Shown here piece after piece: positions 7,310 to 14,510 of a stretch of 32,024 nt of DNA. The notes beneath the pieces were generated by a model that saw only the letters and a list, made by a program, of their open reading frames with translations, had not been told where the DNA came from and did not search any database. Made by a program: the position numbers and the translations under genes. Within the stretch, counting starts at the first letter, position 1; the number at the start of each line of letters is the position of its first letter. The stretch comes from Akkermansia muciniphila (GTDB lineage Bacteria; Verrucomicrobiota; Verrucomicrobiia; Verrucomicrobiales; Akkermansiaceae): the NCBI GenBank assembly GCA_004557455.1, contig SFDX01000027.1, positions 1-32,024 on the forward strand, in the 5' to 3' direction.

Positions 7310-9535
7310 TCATTGAATGTAATCGTCTTTCGGCGGCTCGCGGAGCAGCCCCATGCATGTGTTGTAGCGAGCTGTATCGTTCATCAGGTAAATCCCCGCC
7401 TTTTCGTGCAAAATCTCACAGGGTAGGTCTTTTGCCTCGGTATCATATACAGAAACGGTAAATTGTTGAATCTTTCGAAAAATTTCACGTGAAGGCATTT
7501 GCCCCGCACGATTCAGCTCGCGCAAATGTTCGGCCAGCTTGTCAGCCTCGGGGCCGTAGGGAACCATGACACTGTGAGTTTCGGCATCGATAAGGCGGAA
7601 GAGTGAAGCAATTTCCCGGAAGGGTATGGTTTCTAATTCCTTAGGTTGATTACCGATCTTAGACAGAATATCTTTTGCATCCCAATGCCTGGTCTGCCAG
7701 TAGAAATGTCGAAAATAGGACTCCACCGCCTCGCTCGAGAACCAATCCTTATCGCCGAGATTCGGCAGCGTGTTTTCCCATGCTGCCACGGCATCCCGCA
7801 GTGTGACAAATGAGGATGGTAACGAATACTCTGTCGAATTGAACGAATACACGGCACCCATGGGAAGTTCACCGTGGCGATTGCAGCGCCCTGCTGCCTG
7901 CGCCAGAGAGTCCAGCCCACAGGCATCTCGGTAGACGATGGGGAAGGATACATCCACCCCCGCTTCCACGACTCGGGTTGATACCAGTATCGTCGGCAGT
8001 CCGGCGCTCAGCCGCTCGCGAACCTCATCCAGCACAGCAGTGCGGTGAGCAGGGCACATGCGCGCAGAGAGGTGAAAGACGTTTGCCGCACCCTGATTCT
8101 CCAACAGGCGGTACAGATCCTGTGCTTGGCGGGTCAGATTAACAATGAACAGCGCGGAGTCATGCCCGCTGTCGGCGAAATGCAGTACCAATTCCTGCAG
8201 CGACATATTACCCAGCGGCTCGACCTGAACCCGTTTCATCCGTTCTTGCAGCTCCCGCTCCATGGACTCACCCAGCAGACTGCGAACCTCACCGGGCTGC
8301 CAGCCGATATTGAAGCCCTCTTCCGGGCGGTTGACAAGGGCCGGCTGGGTGGCGGTGCAGAGTACCAAGGTGCAATCGCACAAGCGCTGCAGGCTCTTGA
8401 GTGCTGCCAGACAGGGGGCCAGATACTCCGGCGGAAGGGCCTGAGCTTCGTCAAAGATGATGACCGAGCGCCCGATATTGTGCAACTTGCGGCAGCGTTT
8501 AGGTGCGGCGGAAAACAACGACTCAAAGAACTGCACATTGGTTGTAACAATGAGCGGTGCATCCCAATTCTCGGAGGCGAATCGATTGGTCTCATTATCG
8601 TTTTCCTCTGCTATGTTGCTGTGGTGCTCAACAACGGCATCATCTCCCAATACCGAGCGAAATTCCTTGGCGGTCTGCTCGATGATGCTCGTGTAGGGTA
8701 TTACATAAATGACGCGGTGTAAGCCCTGCCGGATTGCATGCTCCAGCGCAAAACTGAGAGAAGAGAACGTTTTGCCTCCCCCGGTGGGCACCAGAAGTCG
8801 GTAGACACCGCTTGACTCCGATCCTGCTGCACGGCAGCGAGCGTGGATCCTTGCACGCAGCTCATTGATGGGCCCGGACGCCGCATGCTCACGCTCTGCC
8901 AAGAATGACTCGAGACGTTCCTGTAATTGTTGCAGGGTCGGCAGGGTATGAGCAGCGCGCTGTTGGGCCGTCTTCGGATCGCAGAAAGACTCCGTTGCCG
9001 ACCAATCCGCATCGACCAGACACGAGTGCAGCATGCGAACCAGCATACTACAGGTGAACATCGCCTCATTCTCCTGTGTTATGGCTGCCCTCAGCGCGGT
9101 CGGATTAAGGGAAACAGTGCGGTTATAGGATCCCGGCATTGCGGCTCGCACATCCGGGCGAAGCGAGGTCGACTTCAATCTCGCGAAGAGCTCGGTTCCG
9201 TTCGGCAGCCCGACGTGATGACCGTAAAGAGTATAGGGAAGCAGCGTTTTGAGCAAGCAATTCTCCTGCTGATGAGCCAAAAGCGCGGCGGCTGTCTTGT
9301 GGTCGGCGGATTCTCCGCCCTGCAGGTGACGCTGGAAAGCGGGGGATGCCTTGCCCATATCGTGAGTCAGCGCCAAGAACTCGGCAATCTCCCGCAGCGC
9401 GGGAGCCAAGTCCGCACGAGACCAGTCACCGAAGCTGCGAATATATTTTGCAGTCAGCTCGGCGTGCCCGTTGGGGCCGTAAAGCGGCTCCCACTGCTCC
9501 GGCGGAGCATCCTCCTTGGTGTGAGCATAAATCAT
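7310..9535 (-). CDS. cas3: Cas3 helicase-nuclease (type I-C)
   Basis: The product is 741 aa and fuses an N-terminal HD nuclease to an SF2 helicase. The HD residues are H24, H58-D59 in LTHDMGKASPAFQRH, H70, H79 and GHHVG at about 105. The helicase has Walker A TGGGKT (251-256), a DEAQ box (362-365), SAT-like CTATQPAL, and motif VI QAAGRCNRHGE. Cascade-recruited Cas3 unwinds and degrades target DNA. It is the first gene of the operon. The start is ATG at 9535-9533. An in-frame TAG lies only 3 nt upstream, so no longer start is possible without readthrough. Confidence 0.96.
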   Translation of the reverse strand: MIYAHTKEDAPPEQWEPLYGPNGHAELTAKYIRSFGDWSRADLAPALREIAEFLALTHDMGKASPAFQRHLQGGESADHKTAAALLAHQQENCLLKTLLPYTLYGHHVGLPNGTELFARLKSTSLRPDVRAAMPGSYNRTVSLNPTALRAAITQENEAMFTCSMLVRMLHSCLVDADWSATESFCDPKTAQQRAAHTLPTLQQLQERLESFLAEREHAASGPINELRARIHARCRAAGSESSGVYRLLVPTGGGKTFSSLSFALEHAIRQGLHRVIYVIPYTSIIEQTAKEFRSVLGDDAVVEHHSNIAEENDNETNRFASENWDAPLIVTTNVQFFESLFSAAPKRCRKLHNIGRSVIIFDEAQALPPEYLAPCLAALKSLQRLCDCTLVLCTATQPALVNRPEEGFNIGWQPGEVRSLLGESMERELQERMKRVQVEPLGNMSLQELVLHFADSGHDSALFIVNLTRQAQDLYRLLENQGAANVFHLSARMCPAHRTAVLDEVRERLSAGLPTILVSTRVVEAGVDVSFPIVYRDACGLDSLAQAAGRCNRHGELPMGAVYSFNSTEYSLPSSFVTLRDAVAAWENTLPNLGDKDWFSSEAVESYFRHFYWQTRHWDAKDILSKIGNQPKELETIPFREIASLFRLIDAETHSVMVPYGPEADKLAEHLRELNRAGQMPSREIFRKIQQFTVSVYDTEAKDLPCEILHEKAGIYLMNDTARYNTCMGLLREPPKDDYIQ

Positions 9536-9538
9536 ATG

Positions 9539-9661
9539 CTACCGGATGATTACTTCTTCAAATGCTGGTCGGGGATTCTTGGCCGAGAGGAAATCCCGGT
9601 GACAGTGTATCGCCTCTGCCGAAAGGAAGAAGAAGATGTTTCCTGTGATGATTCGTTGCAT
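9539..9661 (-). CDS. Possible 40-codon leader ORF in the cas mRNA 5' region
   Basis: Between the predicted cas transcription start (about 9690) and cas3, an ATG at 9661-9659 opens 40 codons (begins MQRIITGNIFFFLS). They end in TAG at 9541-9539, three bases before the cas3 ATG and in the same frame as cas3. No Shine-Dalgarno site is visible. It may be chance, because a stop-free run of this length is not rare, or a leader peptide coupling translation into cas3. Confidence 0.2.
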   Translation of the reverse strand: MQRIITGNIFFFLSAEAIHCHRDFLSAKNPRPAFEEVIIR

Positions 9662-9696
9662 GGTTAAATACTACATATGGGCCTTTGCCTGATATA

Positions 9697-9725
9697 AGAA
9701 TAGAGGAACAGTAATCTGATGTCAA
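9697..9725 (-). promoter_or_regulatory. Promoter of the cas operon
   Basis: On the minus strand there is -35 TTGACA (9725-9720), a 17-bp spacer and -10 TATTCT (9702-9697). The expected transcription start is about 9690, giving a leader of about 155 nt before the cas3 ATG. Confidence 0.7.
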
Positions 9726-9761
9726 GGGAAAAAGTTGAAAAGAGTGCAATTTTTTCAAGGG

Positions 9762-9960
9762 GTCGGTTATTTTTGAGCCGACACTGCTTCGTAACGAGAT
9801 AAACGAGTCGGTGTTCGAACCGTAGTAGAAGGCCGCAAGGACCCGTGATGATGCGGGAATCTAATCTCGTAGAATCCGCTCTTCAGGCTCTGTTGGGGAA
9901 CCGCTGTATGCCATAAAGGACACAAACAGCGGTGAGAGAAGGGGGCAAAAGCCCCCTTCT
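9762..9960 (+). other. Structured gene-less region, possible group II intron 3'-end relic
   Basis: No convincing gene lies between the cas promoter and the thiM end. The segment is rich in pairing. GTCGG (9762-9766) can pair with CCGAC (9778-9782), which can alternatively pair with GTCGG at 9807-9811. At 9900-9933 ACCGCTGT pairs with ACAGCGGT, enclosing a short upper stem (TGCC/GGaCA), a 5-nt loop and a 3-nt bulge, 34 nt in all. This is the length and layout of intron domain 5. GAGAG and a perfect hairpin follow, like domain 6. No reverse transcriptase or intron 5' end is seen. The assignment is tentative. Confidence 0.3.
9937..9960 (-). terminator. Perfect 10-bp hairpin downstream of thiM
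   Basis: AGAAGGGGGC and GCCCCCTTCT flank a 4-nt loop. It lies about 54 nt beyond the thiM stop, so it could end the metY-cysK-thiE-thiM transcript. The downstream minus strand (CTCACCG) lacks a U-tract, so it is an atypical terminator. The alternative reading is domain 6 of an intron relic. Confidence 0.45.
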
Positions 9961-10013
9961 AGCTTGGTGTACGGTAAGCCCTGTAGGTGGCCTGTATTGA
10001 TAGGACTGTCTTC

Positions 10014-10841
10014 CTACCGGAGAATACCTGTGGTTGGGTAGGTGGAGAGGCGGGCGGAGGTGAGGACCGCGTGGGGTGTGAGGGCGTCTGCTGTGTCGGC
10101 GAAGGAGGTGAGGAAGGAGCCGGGGCGCGGGGCAGCGGCGGCAGCGAGCTCGCCGGCGAGTCCCCAGAGAGCGGCGGTGGAGGCGGCGGCTTGGAGCGGG
10201 GAGCTGCTGACGGCCAGCATGGCCCCGGCGAAGGCACCCATCGCGCAACCGACACCCGTGACGCGGCACATGAGGGGGTGCCCGTTCGAGCAGGCCAGCA
10301 CGCTGTGCCCATCCGTGGCGAAGTCCGTGGGCCCGGTGACCAGCACGGCGGCTCCGGTGGTGGCGGCCAGCTCTTTGGCGGCGGGTAGGGCGGCCTCGGC
10401 GGCATCGTTGCTCTCCGGCCCTTTGCCTGCGGCAGAGTACCCGGCCAGAGCTAAAATCTCCGACCCATTACCGCGGATGAGCGCGGGCTTCTCGGCCAAA
10501 AGCTCACGGCAGAAGCGGGTGCGGAAACCCAGCAGCCCCACGGCTACGGGGTCCAGCACCCAAGGCACGCCGACCTCGCGAGCGGTCTGCACGGCTATCC
10601 GCATCTCCCTTGCCTGTTCACGGGAGAGCGTGCCGGGGTTGATGAGCAGCGCAGAGGTACAGGCGCGCAGCATATCCGCTGCCTCCTCGCCATCGTTGAG
10701 CATGGCGGGCACAGCCCCGAATGCCAACAGCATGTTGGCTGTTATCTGCTGAACAACGGAGTTGGTGAAACTGAGCACCAGCGGATTCCGGGCCCGCAAG
10801 GCCTCCAGGTCCCGGGCCGCCGCCTGAACGAGCGCATTCAT
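10014..10841 (-). CDS. thiM: Hydroxyethylthiazole kinase
   Basis: The product is 275 aa, the family norm. It phosphorylates 4-methyl-5-(2-hydroxyethyl)thiazole for thiamine salvage. Visible ThiM motifs are LSFTNSVVQQITANMLLAFGAVPAM near the N-terminus, WVLDPVAVGLLGFRT, ALIRGNGSEI, VTGPTDFATDG, and GVGCAMGAFAG, which holds the conserved cysteine before the phosphate-binding helix. It overlaps thiE by 4 bp (ATGA) and is the last gene of the operon. ThiD is not in the window, so HMP phosphorylation must be encoded elsewhere. Confidence 0.95.
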   Translation of the reverse strand: MNALVQAAARDLEALRARNPLVLSFTNSVVQQITANMLLAFGAVPAMLNDGEEAADMLRACTSALLINPGTLSREQAREMRIAVQTAREVGVPWVLDPVAVGLLGFRTRFCRELLAEKPALIRGNGSEILALAGYSAAGKGPESNDAAEAALPAAKELAATTGAAVLVTGPTDFATDGHSVLACSNGHPLMCRVTGVGCAMGAFAGAMLAVSSSPLQAAASTAALWGLAGELAAAAAPRPGSFLTSFADTADALTPHAVLTSARLSTYPTTGILR

Positions 10842-11455
10842 AACAACTCCCTTGCTGCGCGCTCCGGGTCATCGGAAGCACAGATGGCAGAAACAACCGC
10901 AATGCCGGCGGCGTGACCCGTGGCGCGAATGCTGCGAGCGCGCTCCGCATCCAGCCCACCGATGGCCACCACCGGCACGGGGCTGAGAGCCGCCAGACGT
11001 GCCCAGCCCTCGATACCCAGGTCCTTCGGTGCGTTCATCTTGGAGATGGTCGGGAACACCGGCCCGCAGCCCACATAGTCGACCAAGCTCGCATCCACCG
11101 CACGCATCTGCTCCTCCGTGGAGACCGAGAGCCCGAGGATCTTGTCCGGCCCGATCAACTTTCTTGCCTCGGCCACCGGCATATCCGACTGCCCGATGTG
11201 AATGCCGTCAGCATCCAGTTCCACGGCCAAGGGAACATTGTTATTGACAATGAAAGTCACCCCCGCTGAGCGCAGGAAATCCCGCAGCGGCAGGGCCTCC
11301 GCCAGCAGCCGGTTGCGGTCTGTTTTCACTGTGCGATACTGCACGATGGTGACCCCGCCTGCCACGGCGCGCCGCACGGTCTCCAACAGACCGAGGCGGC
11401 ATTTCACCGCCTCGTCTGTTACGAGATAGAGGTTAAGGTTCAGATTCTTGCTCAT
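10838..11455 (-). CDS. thiE: Thiamine-phosphate synthase
   Basis: The product is 205 aa. This TIM-barrel enzyme joins HMP-PP to thiazole phosphate. Motifs are LYLVTDE at the N-terminus, VTIVQYRTVKTDR, ADGIHIGQSDMP, VGCGPVFPTISK, and VPVVAIGGL for phosphate binding. The usual INDRVDLA motif reads VNNNVPLA, and the usual QLR reads QYR, so it is a divergent copy that keeps the pyrophosphate pocket. It overlaps both cysK and thiM by 4 bp. That places it in one translationally coupled unit whose thiazole substrate is supplied by ThiM. Confidence 0.93.
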   Translation of the reverse strand: MSKNLNLNLYLVTDEAVKCRLGLLETVRRAVAGGVTIVQYRTVKTDRNRLLAEALPLRDFLRSAGVTFIVNNNVPLAVELDADGIHIGQSDMPVAEARKLIGPDKILGLSVSTEEQMRAVDASLVDYVGCGPVFPTISKMNAPKDLGIEGWARLAALSPVPVVAIGGLDAERARSIRATGHAAGIAVVSAICASDDPERAARELL

Positions 11456-12381
11456 CCGAAAAGCGGAGTTGAGAAGTAACGGTCAGCAGAATCCGGCAGC
11501 AGCACGACAATGGTCTTGCCCTCCATCTCCGGACGCTTGGCCAGCTGCGTGGCAGCCCACAGAGCCGCACCGGAAGAGATACCTACCAAAATGCCGTCGC
11601 GCTTGCCCAGCTCTTTAGCGGTGGGGAAGGGTACCTCATTATCCACGGTAATCACCTCGTTATACACCTTGGTGTCCAGTGTTTCGGGAATGAAACCCGC
11701 ACCGATACCTTGGATTTTATGCGGTCCGGACTGCCCCCCGGAGAGCACGGCAGAGCTTGCCGGCTCCACCCCCACGATATACACGGAGGGGTTCTTCTCC
11801 CGCAGGTAACGCCCCACCCCGGAGAGCGTGCCACCCGTGCCGATGCCGGCCACGAAGGCATCCACCACCCCATCGGTATCCTGCCAGATCTCCGGCCCCG
11901 TGTGCTCGTAGTGCGTAGCGGGGTTCACGGGGTTGGTGAACTGCCCGGCGATGATGGAACCGGGGATCTCGGCATGCAGCTCCTCCGCCTTGGCGATGGC
12001 CCCCTTCATCCCCTTGCTCCCCTCCGTCAGCACGATTTCCGCCCCGTAGGCCTTGAGGATGTTGCGGCGCTCCACGCTCATGGTGTCCGGCATGGTGAGC
12101 ACGGCGCGGTAGCCCTTGGCGGCAGCGAGGGCCGCCAAGCCGATGCCCGTGTTACCGCTGGTGGGCTCGATGATGGTACCCCCCGGCTGCAGGCGGCCGC
12201 TCTTCTCCGCGTCCTCGATGATGGCCCGCGCGATGCGGTCCTTCACCGAGCCGGCGGGGTTGAAGTACTCCGGCTTCACCAGCAGGCGGGCCTTGAGGCC
12301 GTGCGCGCGGTTATAATTCACCGGCTCGAGCAGAGGCGTGTTGCCCACCAGCTCTGTGATCGATTTCTTGATGTTGGCCAT
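11452..12381 (-). CDS. cysK: Cysteine synthase (O-acetylserine sulfhydrylase)
   Basis: The product is 309 aa, typical of CysK. This fold-type II PLP enzyme makes cysteine from O-acetylserine and sulfide. K47 in PAGSVKDRIA is the Schiff-base lysine. PTSGNTGIGLA (about 73-83) is the substrate loop, and GIGTGGTLSGVGRYL binds the PLP phosphate. It starts 3 nt after the metY stop and overlaps thiE by 4 bp. CysM is less likely, given the standard CysK length and motifs. Confidence 0.95.
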   Translation of the reverse strand: MANIKKSITELVGNTPLLEPVNYNRAHGLKARLLVKPEYFNPAGSVKDRIARAIIEDAEKSGRLQPGGTIIEPTSGNTGIGLAALAAAKGYRAVLTMPDTMSVERRNILKAYGAEIVLTEGSKGMKGAIAKAEELHAEIPGSIIAGQFTNPVNPATHYEHTGPEIWQDTDGVVDAFVAGIGTGGTLSGVGRYLREKNPSVYIVGVEPASSAVLSGGQSGPHKIQGIGAGFIPETLDTKVYNEVITVDNEVPFPTAKELGKRDGILVGISSGAALWAATQLAKRPEMEGKTIVVLLPDSADRYFSTPLFG

Positions 12382-12384
12382 GGC

Positions 12385-13671
12385 TCACTTAACAGCGTTG
12401 AAACCCTGTTCCAAGTCCTCGATGAGGTCGTCCACGTTCTCGATACCGATGGAGAGGCGCACCGTGGTGGGGGTGATGCCGCAGAAGGCCAGTTCCTCCT
12501 CAGAGAGCTGCGAGTGCGTGGTGGAGGCCGGGTGAATGACCAAGCTCTTCACGTCCGCCACATTGGCCAGCAGCGAGAACAGCTTCAGGCTCTCCGTGAA
12601 CTTCCGCGCCTGCTCGGGCGTACCCTTGAGCTCGAAGGTGAAGATGGAACCGCCGCCGTTCGGATAATTCTTCTCATACAGCGCGTGGTCGCGGTGCGTG
12701 GGCAGGGAGGGGTGGTTCACACGGGCCACCTGCGGGTGCTTGCTCAGGTACTCCACCACCTTGAGGGCGTTTTGCACATGGCGCTCCACGCGCAGGGAGA
12801 GGGTCTCCAGCCCCTGCAGCAGCAGGAAGGCGTTGAAGGGGCTGATGGTGGCACCCTGGTCGCGCAGCAGCGTGGCACGAATCTTCACCAAGTATGCGAT
12901 GTTGCCGCAAGCCTCGCTGAACACCAAGCCGTGGTAGCCGGGGCTCGGCTGTGTGATGCCGGGGAACTTGTCGTTCTGCGTCCAGTCAAACTTGCCGCCG
13001 TCGATGATAACGCCGCCCATCACCGTGCCGTGACCGCCGATGAATTTGGTGGCACTGTGCACCACGATGTCCGCCCCGTGCTCCAGCGGGCGGTAGAGGT
13101 ACGGCGTAGCGAAGGTGCTGTCCACGATGAGCGGAATGCCGTGCTTGTGGGCAATGGCGGCGATGGCCTCGATGTCCGTCACGTCGCTGTTCGGGTTGCC
13201 GAGGGTCTCGGCGTACAGCAGCTTGGTGTTCGGCTGAATGGCCTTCTCGAAGTTCGCGGGGTCGGCGGCGTCCACGAAGGTGGTGCTGATGCCGCTCTCC
13301 TTGAGCGTGTGCTCAAAGAGGTTGTACGTGCCGCCGTAGATTGTGTTGGCGGAGACAACGTGGTCACCGTTGCCTGCGATGTTGCGCACCGCGTAGTCGA
13401 TGGCGGCGGCACCCGTGGCCACCAGCAGCGCGGCGGCTCCGCCCTCCAGCGCCGCAATGCGCTTCTCGAAGACGTCCGCCGTCGGGTTCATCAGGCGGTT
13501 GTAGATATTCCCCGGAACCGACAGCCCGAAGCGCCCCGCCGCCGTTGCGGAGTCCTTGAAGACGTACGAGGTCGTCGCGTAAATCGGTACCGCACGCGCG
13601 TCCGTTGCGGGGTCTGCTTGCTCCTGGCCGACGTGTACTTGCAGTGTCTCGAACTTGTATCCTTTGCTCAT
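12385..13671 (-). CDS. metY: O-acetylhomoserine sulfhydrylase (MetY-type)
   Basis: The product is 428 aa. This Cys/Met metabolism PLP enzyme of the long O-acetylhomoserine aminocarboxypropyltransferase group starts KGYKFETLQVHVGQEQADPATDARAVPIYATTSYVF. Its Schiff-base Lys lies in VVHSATKFIGGHGTVMGGV. It uses sulfide to make homocysteine. It is the first gene of the operon, with its own promoter and a leader of about 56 nt. The sulfide-using pair metY-cysK suggests joint control by sulfur status, possibly through the divergent Rrf2 regulator. Confidence 0.94.
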   Translation of the reverse strand: MSKGYKFETLQVHVGQEQADPATDARAVPIYATTSYVFKDSATAAGRFGLSVPGNIYNRLMNPTADVFEKRIAALEGGAAALLVATGAAAIDYAVRNIAGNGDHVVSANTIYGGTYNLFEHTLKESGISTTFVDAADPANFEKAIQPNTKLLYAETLGNPNSDVTDIEAIAAIAHKHGIPLIVDSTFATPYLYRPLEHGADIVVHSATKFIGGHGTVMGGVIIDGGKFDWTQNDKFPGITQPSPGYHGLVFSEACGNIAYLVKIRATLLRDQGATISPFNAFLLLQGLETLSLRVERHVQNALKVVEYLSKHPQVARVNHPSLPTHRDHALYEKNYPNGGGSIFTFELKGTPEQARKFTESLKLFSLLANVADVKSLVIHPASTTHSQLSEEELAFCGITPTTVRLSIGIENVDDLIEDLEQGFNAVK

Positions 13672-13733
13672 GTCTTTGATCTTGGTGAAGTGTTTATGTT
13701 GAAATCCCTACAGGAATTGTGGGGGATGGGCGG

Positions 13734-13762
13734 ATTTTACTCCCGAATCCCCCGCAAGTCAA
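13734..13762 (-). promoter_or_regulatory. Promoter of the metY-cysK-thiE-thiM operon
   Basis: On the minus strand there is -35 TTGACT (13762-13757), a 17-bp spacer and -10 TAAAAT (13739-13734). A 7-bp inverted repeat straddles the -10: GGGGGAT at 13721-13727 and ATCCCCC at 13747-13753. It is a candidate operator, perhaps for the adjacent Rrf2 protein. Confidence 0.75.
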
Positions 13763-13833
13763 TAGTTTTTTTGCAGAAAAGCGGAAAAAATCCGAACTTT
13801 TTGCAAAAAATCCCGACGGAGGGCCGAAATCCT

Positions 13834-13860
13834 TGGTTGTTGCAAAAAATGAAACAACCA
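13834..13860. promoter_or_regulatory. Perfect 8-bp inverted repeat in the metY/rrf2 divergent region
   Basis: TGGTTGTT (13834-13841) and AACAACCA (13853-13860) flank an A-rich 11-nt centre. It lies upstream of both divergent promoters and contains no T-tract or gene end, so it looks more like a regulator site than a terminator. TTGCAAAAAA occurs here and again at about 13800. Confidence 0.4.
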
Positions 13861-13877
13861 CTACGGAGGAAAAAGGG

Positions 13878-13928
13878 GGCAGGGGAGTAAAAGCGGGGCT
13901 TGACAAAAGCGCGGCGGGGTGTAGAATG
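13878..13928 (+). promoter_or_regulatory. Promoter of the Rrf2 regulator gene (duplicate of the aspS promoter)
   Basis: There is -35 TTGACA (13900-13905), a 16-bp spacer and -10 TAGAAT (13922-13927). The start of transcription at about 13934 leaves only 7-10 nt before the ATG. The block from GGCAGGGGA to TAGAATG is closely repeated at 14403-14452. Confidence 0.8.
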
Positions 13929-13943
13929 GAACGGAAGAATATG

Positions 13944-14378
13944 ATGAAAATATCCACAAAGGGACGTTATGCCCTGCGCATCATGTTGGATTTGGCCCAG
14001 CATGACGGCGAAGGGCCTGTTGCGCTGCGAACCGTGGTGGAGCGCCAGAATATCACACTGAAGTACACGGAGGGCATTATGGCGATGCTGGTGAAAGCCA
14101 AGCTGGTGGTGAGCCTGCGCGGCAAGATGGGCGGCTACCGCTTGGCGAAGAGACCGCATGAATATACGGTGTACGAGGTTCTGCTGGCTGCGGAAGGCGA
14201 CCTGCAGCCCGTGGCCTGCGGGGCCCCCGGGGCGGATGTTTGCCCGGTACAGGATACCTGTCCCACGCGCACGGTATGGGTGGGGCTGGGCGAGGTTATT
14301 CGGAATTATCTACAGGGCATCACCCTGCGGGATTTGGTGAGCCATGGTGCGGAATTGAGCTATTGCAGCGGCATTTGA
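13944..14378 (+). CDS. Rrf2-family transcriptional regulator, probable Fe-S type
   Basis: The product is 144 aa. It begins MKISTKGRYALRIMLDLA, the standard Rrf2 opening. The winged helix ends in LVVSLRGKMGGYRLAK. Three cysteines follow (C92, C100, C106 in ACGAPGADVCPVQDTCP), close to the C92/C98/C104 cluster of IscR, so a Fe-S sensor is likely. ATG at 13944 is chosen because GGAAG lies 6 nt upstream. ATG 13941 is also possible. An ATG at 13926 overlaps the -10 box and is excluded. Divergence from metY-cysK suggests a CymR/IscR-like sulfur regulator, which is inference. Confidence 0.9.
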   Translation: MKISTKGRYALRIMLDLAQHDGEGPVALRTVVERQNITLKYTEGIMAMLVKAKLVVSLRGKMGGYRLAKRPHEYTVYEVLLAAEGDLQPVACGAPGADVCPVQDTCPTRTVWVGLGEVIRNYLQGITLRDLVSHGAELSYCSGI

Positions 14379-14402
14379 ATCGTTTTTTCTGCGGAAAATA
14401 GC

Positions 14403-14452
14403 GGCAGGGGAAGCGAAAATGCCTTGACAAACCGCCCACGGGGTGTAGAATG
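14403..14452 (+). promoter_or_regulatory. Promoter of aspS
   Basis: There is -35 TTGACA (14424-14429), a 16-bp spacer and -10 TAGAAT (14446-14451). The start of transcription is expected near 14458, giving about 53 nt of leader. TTGACAAA and CGGGGTGTAGAATG are shared exactly, and at identical spacing, with the rrf2 promoter. Confidence 0.82.
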
Positions 14453-14510
14453 TACGCCGTCCGCGCGTGCGTCATCCGGGGCGCGCGTGCCGGCCCAATT
14501 CTTTTATATT

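Noticed and set aside
9805..9823. GTTCGAAC segment resembling a tRNA T-loop
   Set aside because: The flanks do not form a 5-bp T-stem or an acceptor stem, and no cloverleaf can be drawn.
13672..13733. Possible TPP or SAM riboswitch in the metY leader
   Set aside because: The predicted leader is only about 56 nt and lacks the conserved CTGAGA or SAM-box motifs.
11710..13890. Long plus-strand open frame (726 codons) opposite cysK and metY
   Set aside because: Shadow frame from biased third positions of the real minus-strand genes. Its composition (His/Gly/Val-rich) matches no family.
14424..14510. Longer aspS start at 14424
   Set aside because: It would begin inside the -35 box of the aspS promoter and adds residues absent from AspRS proteins.
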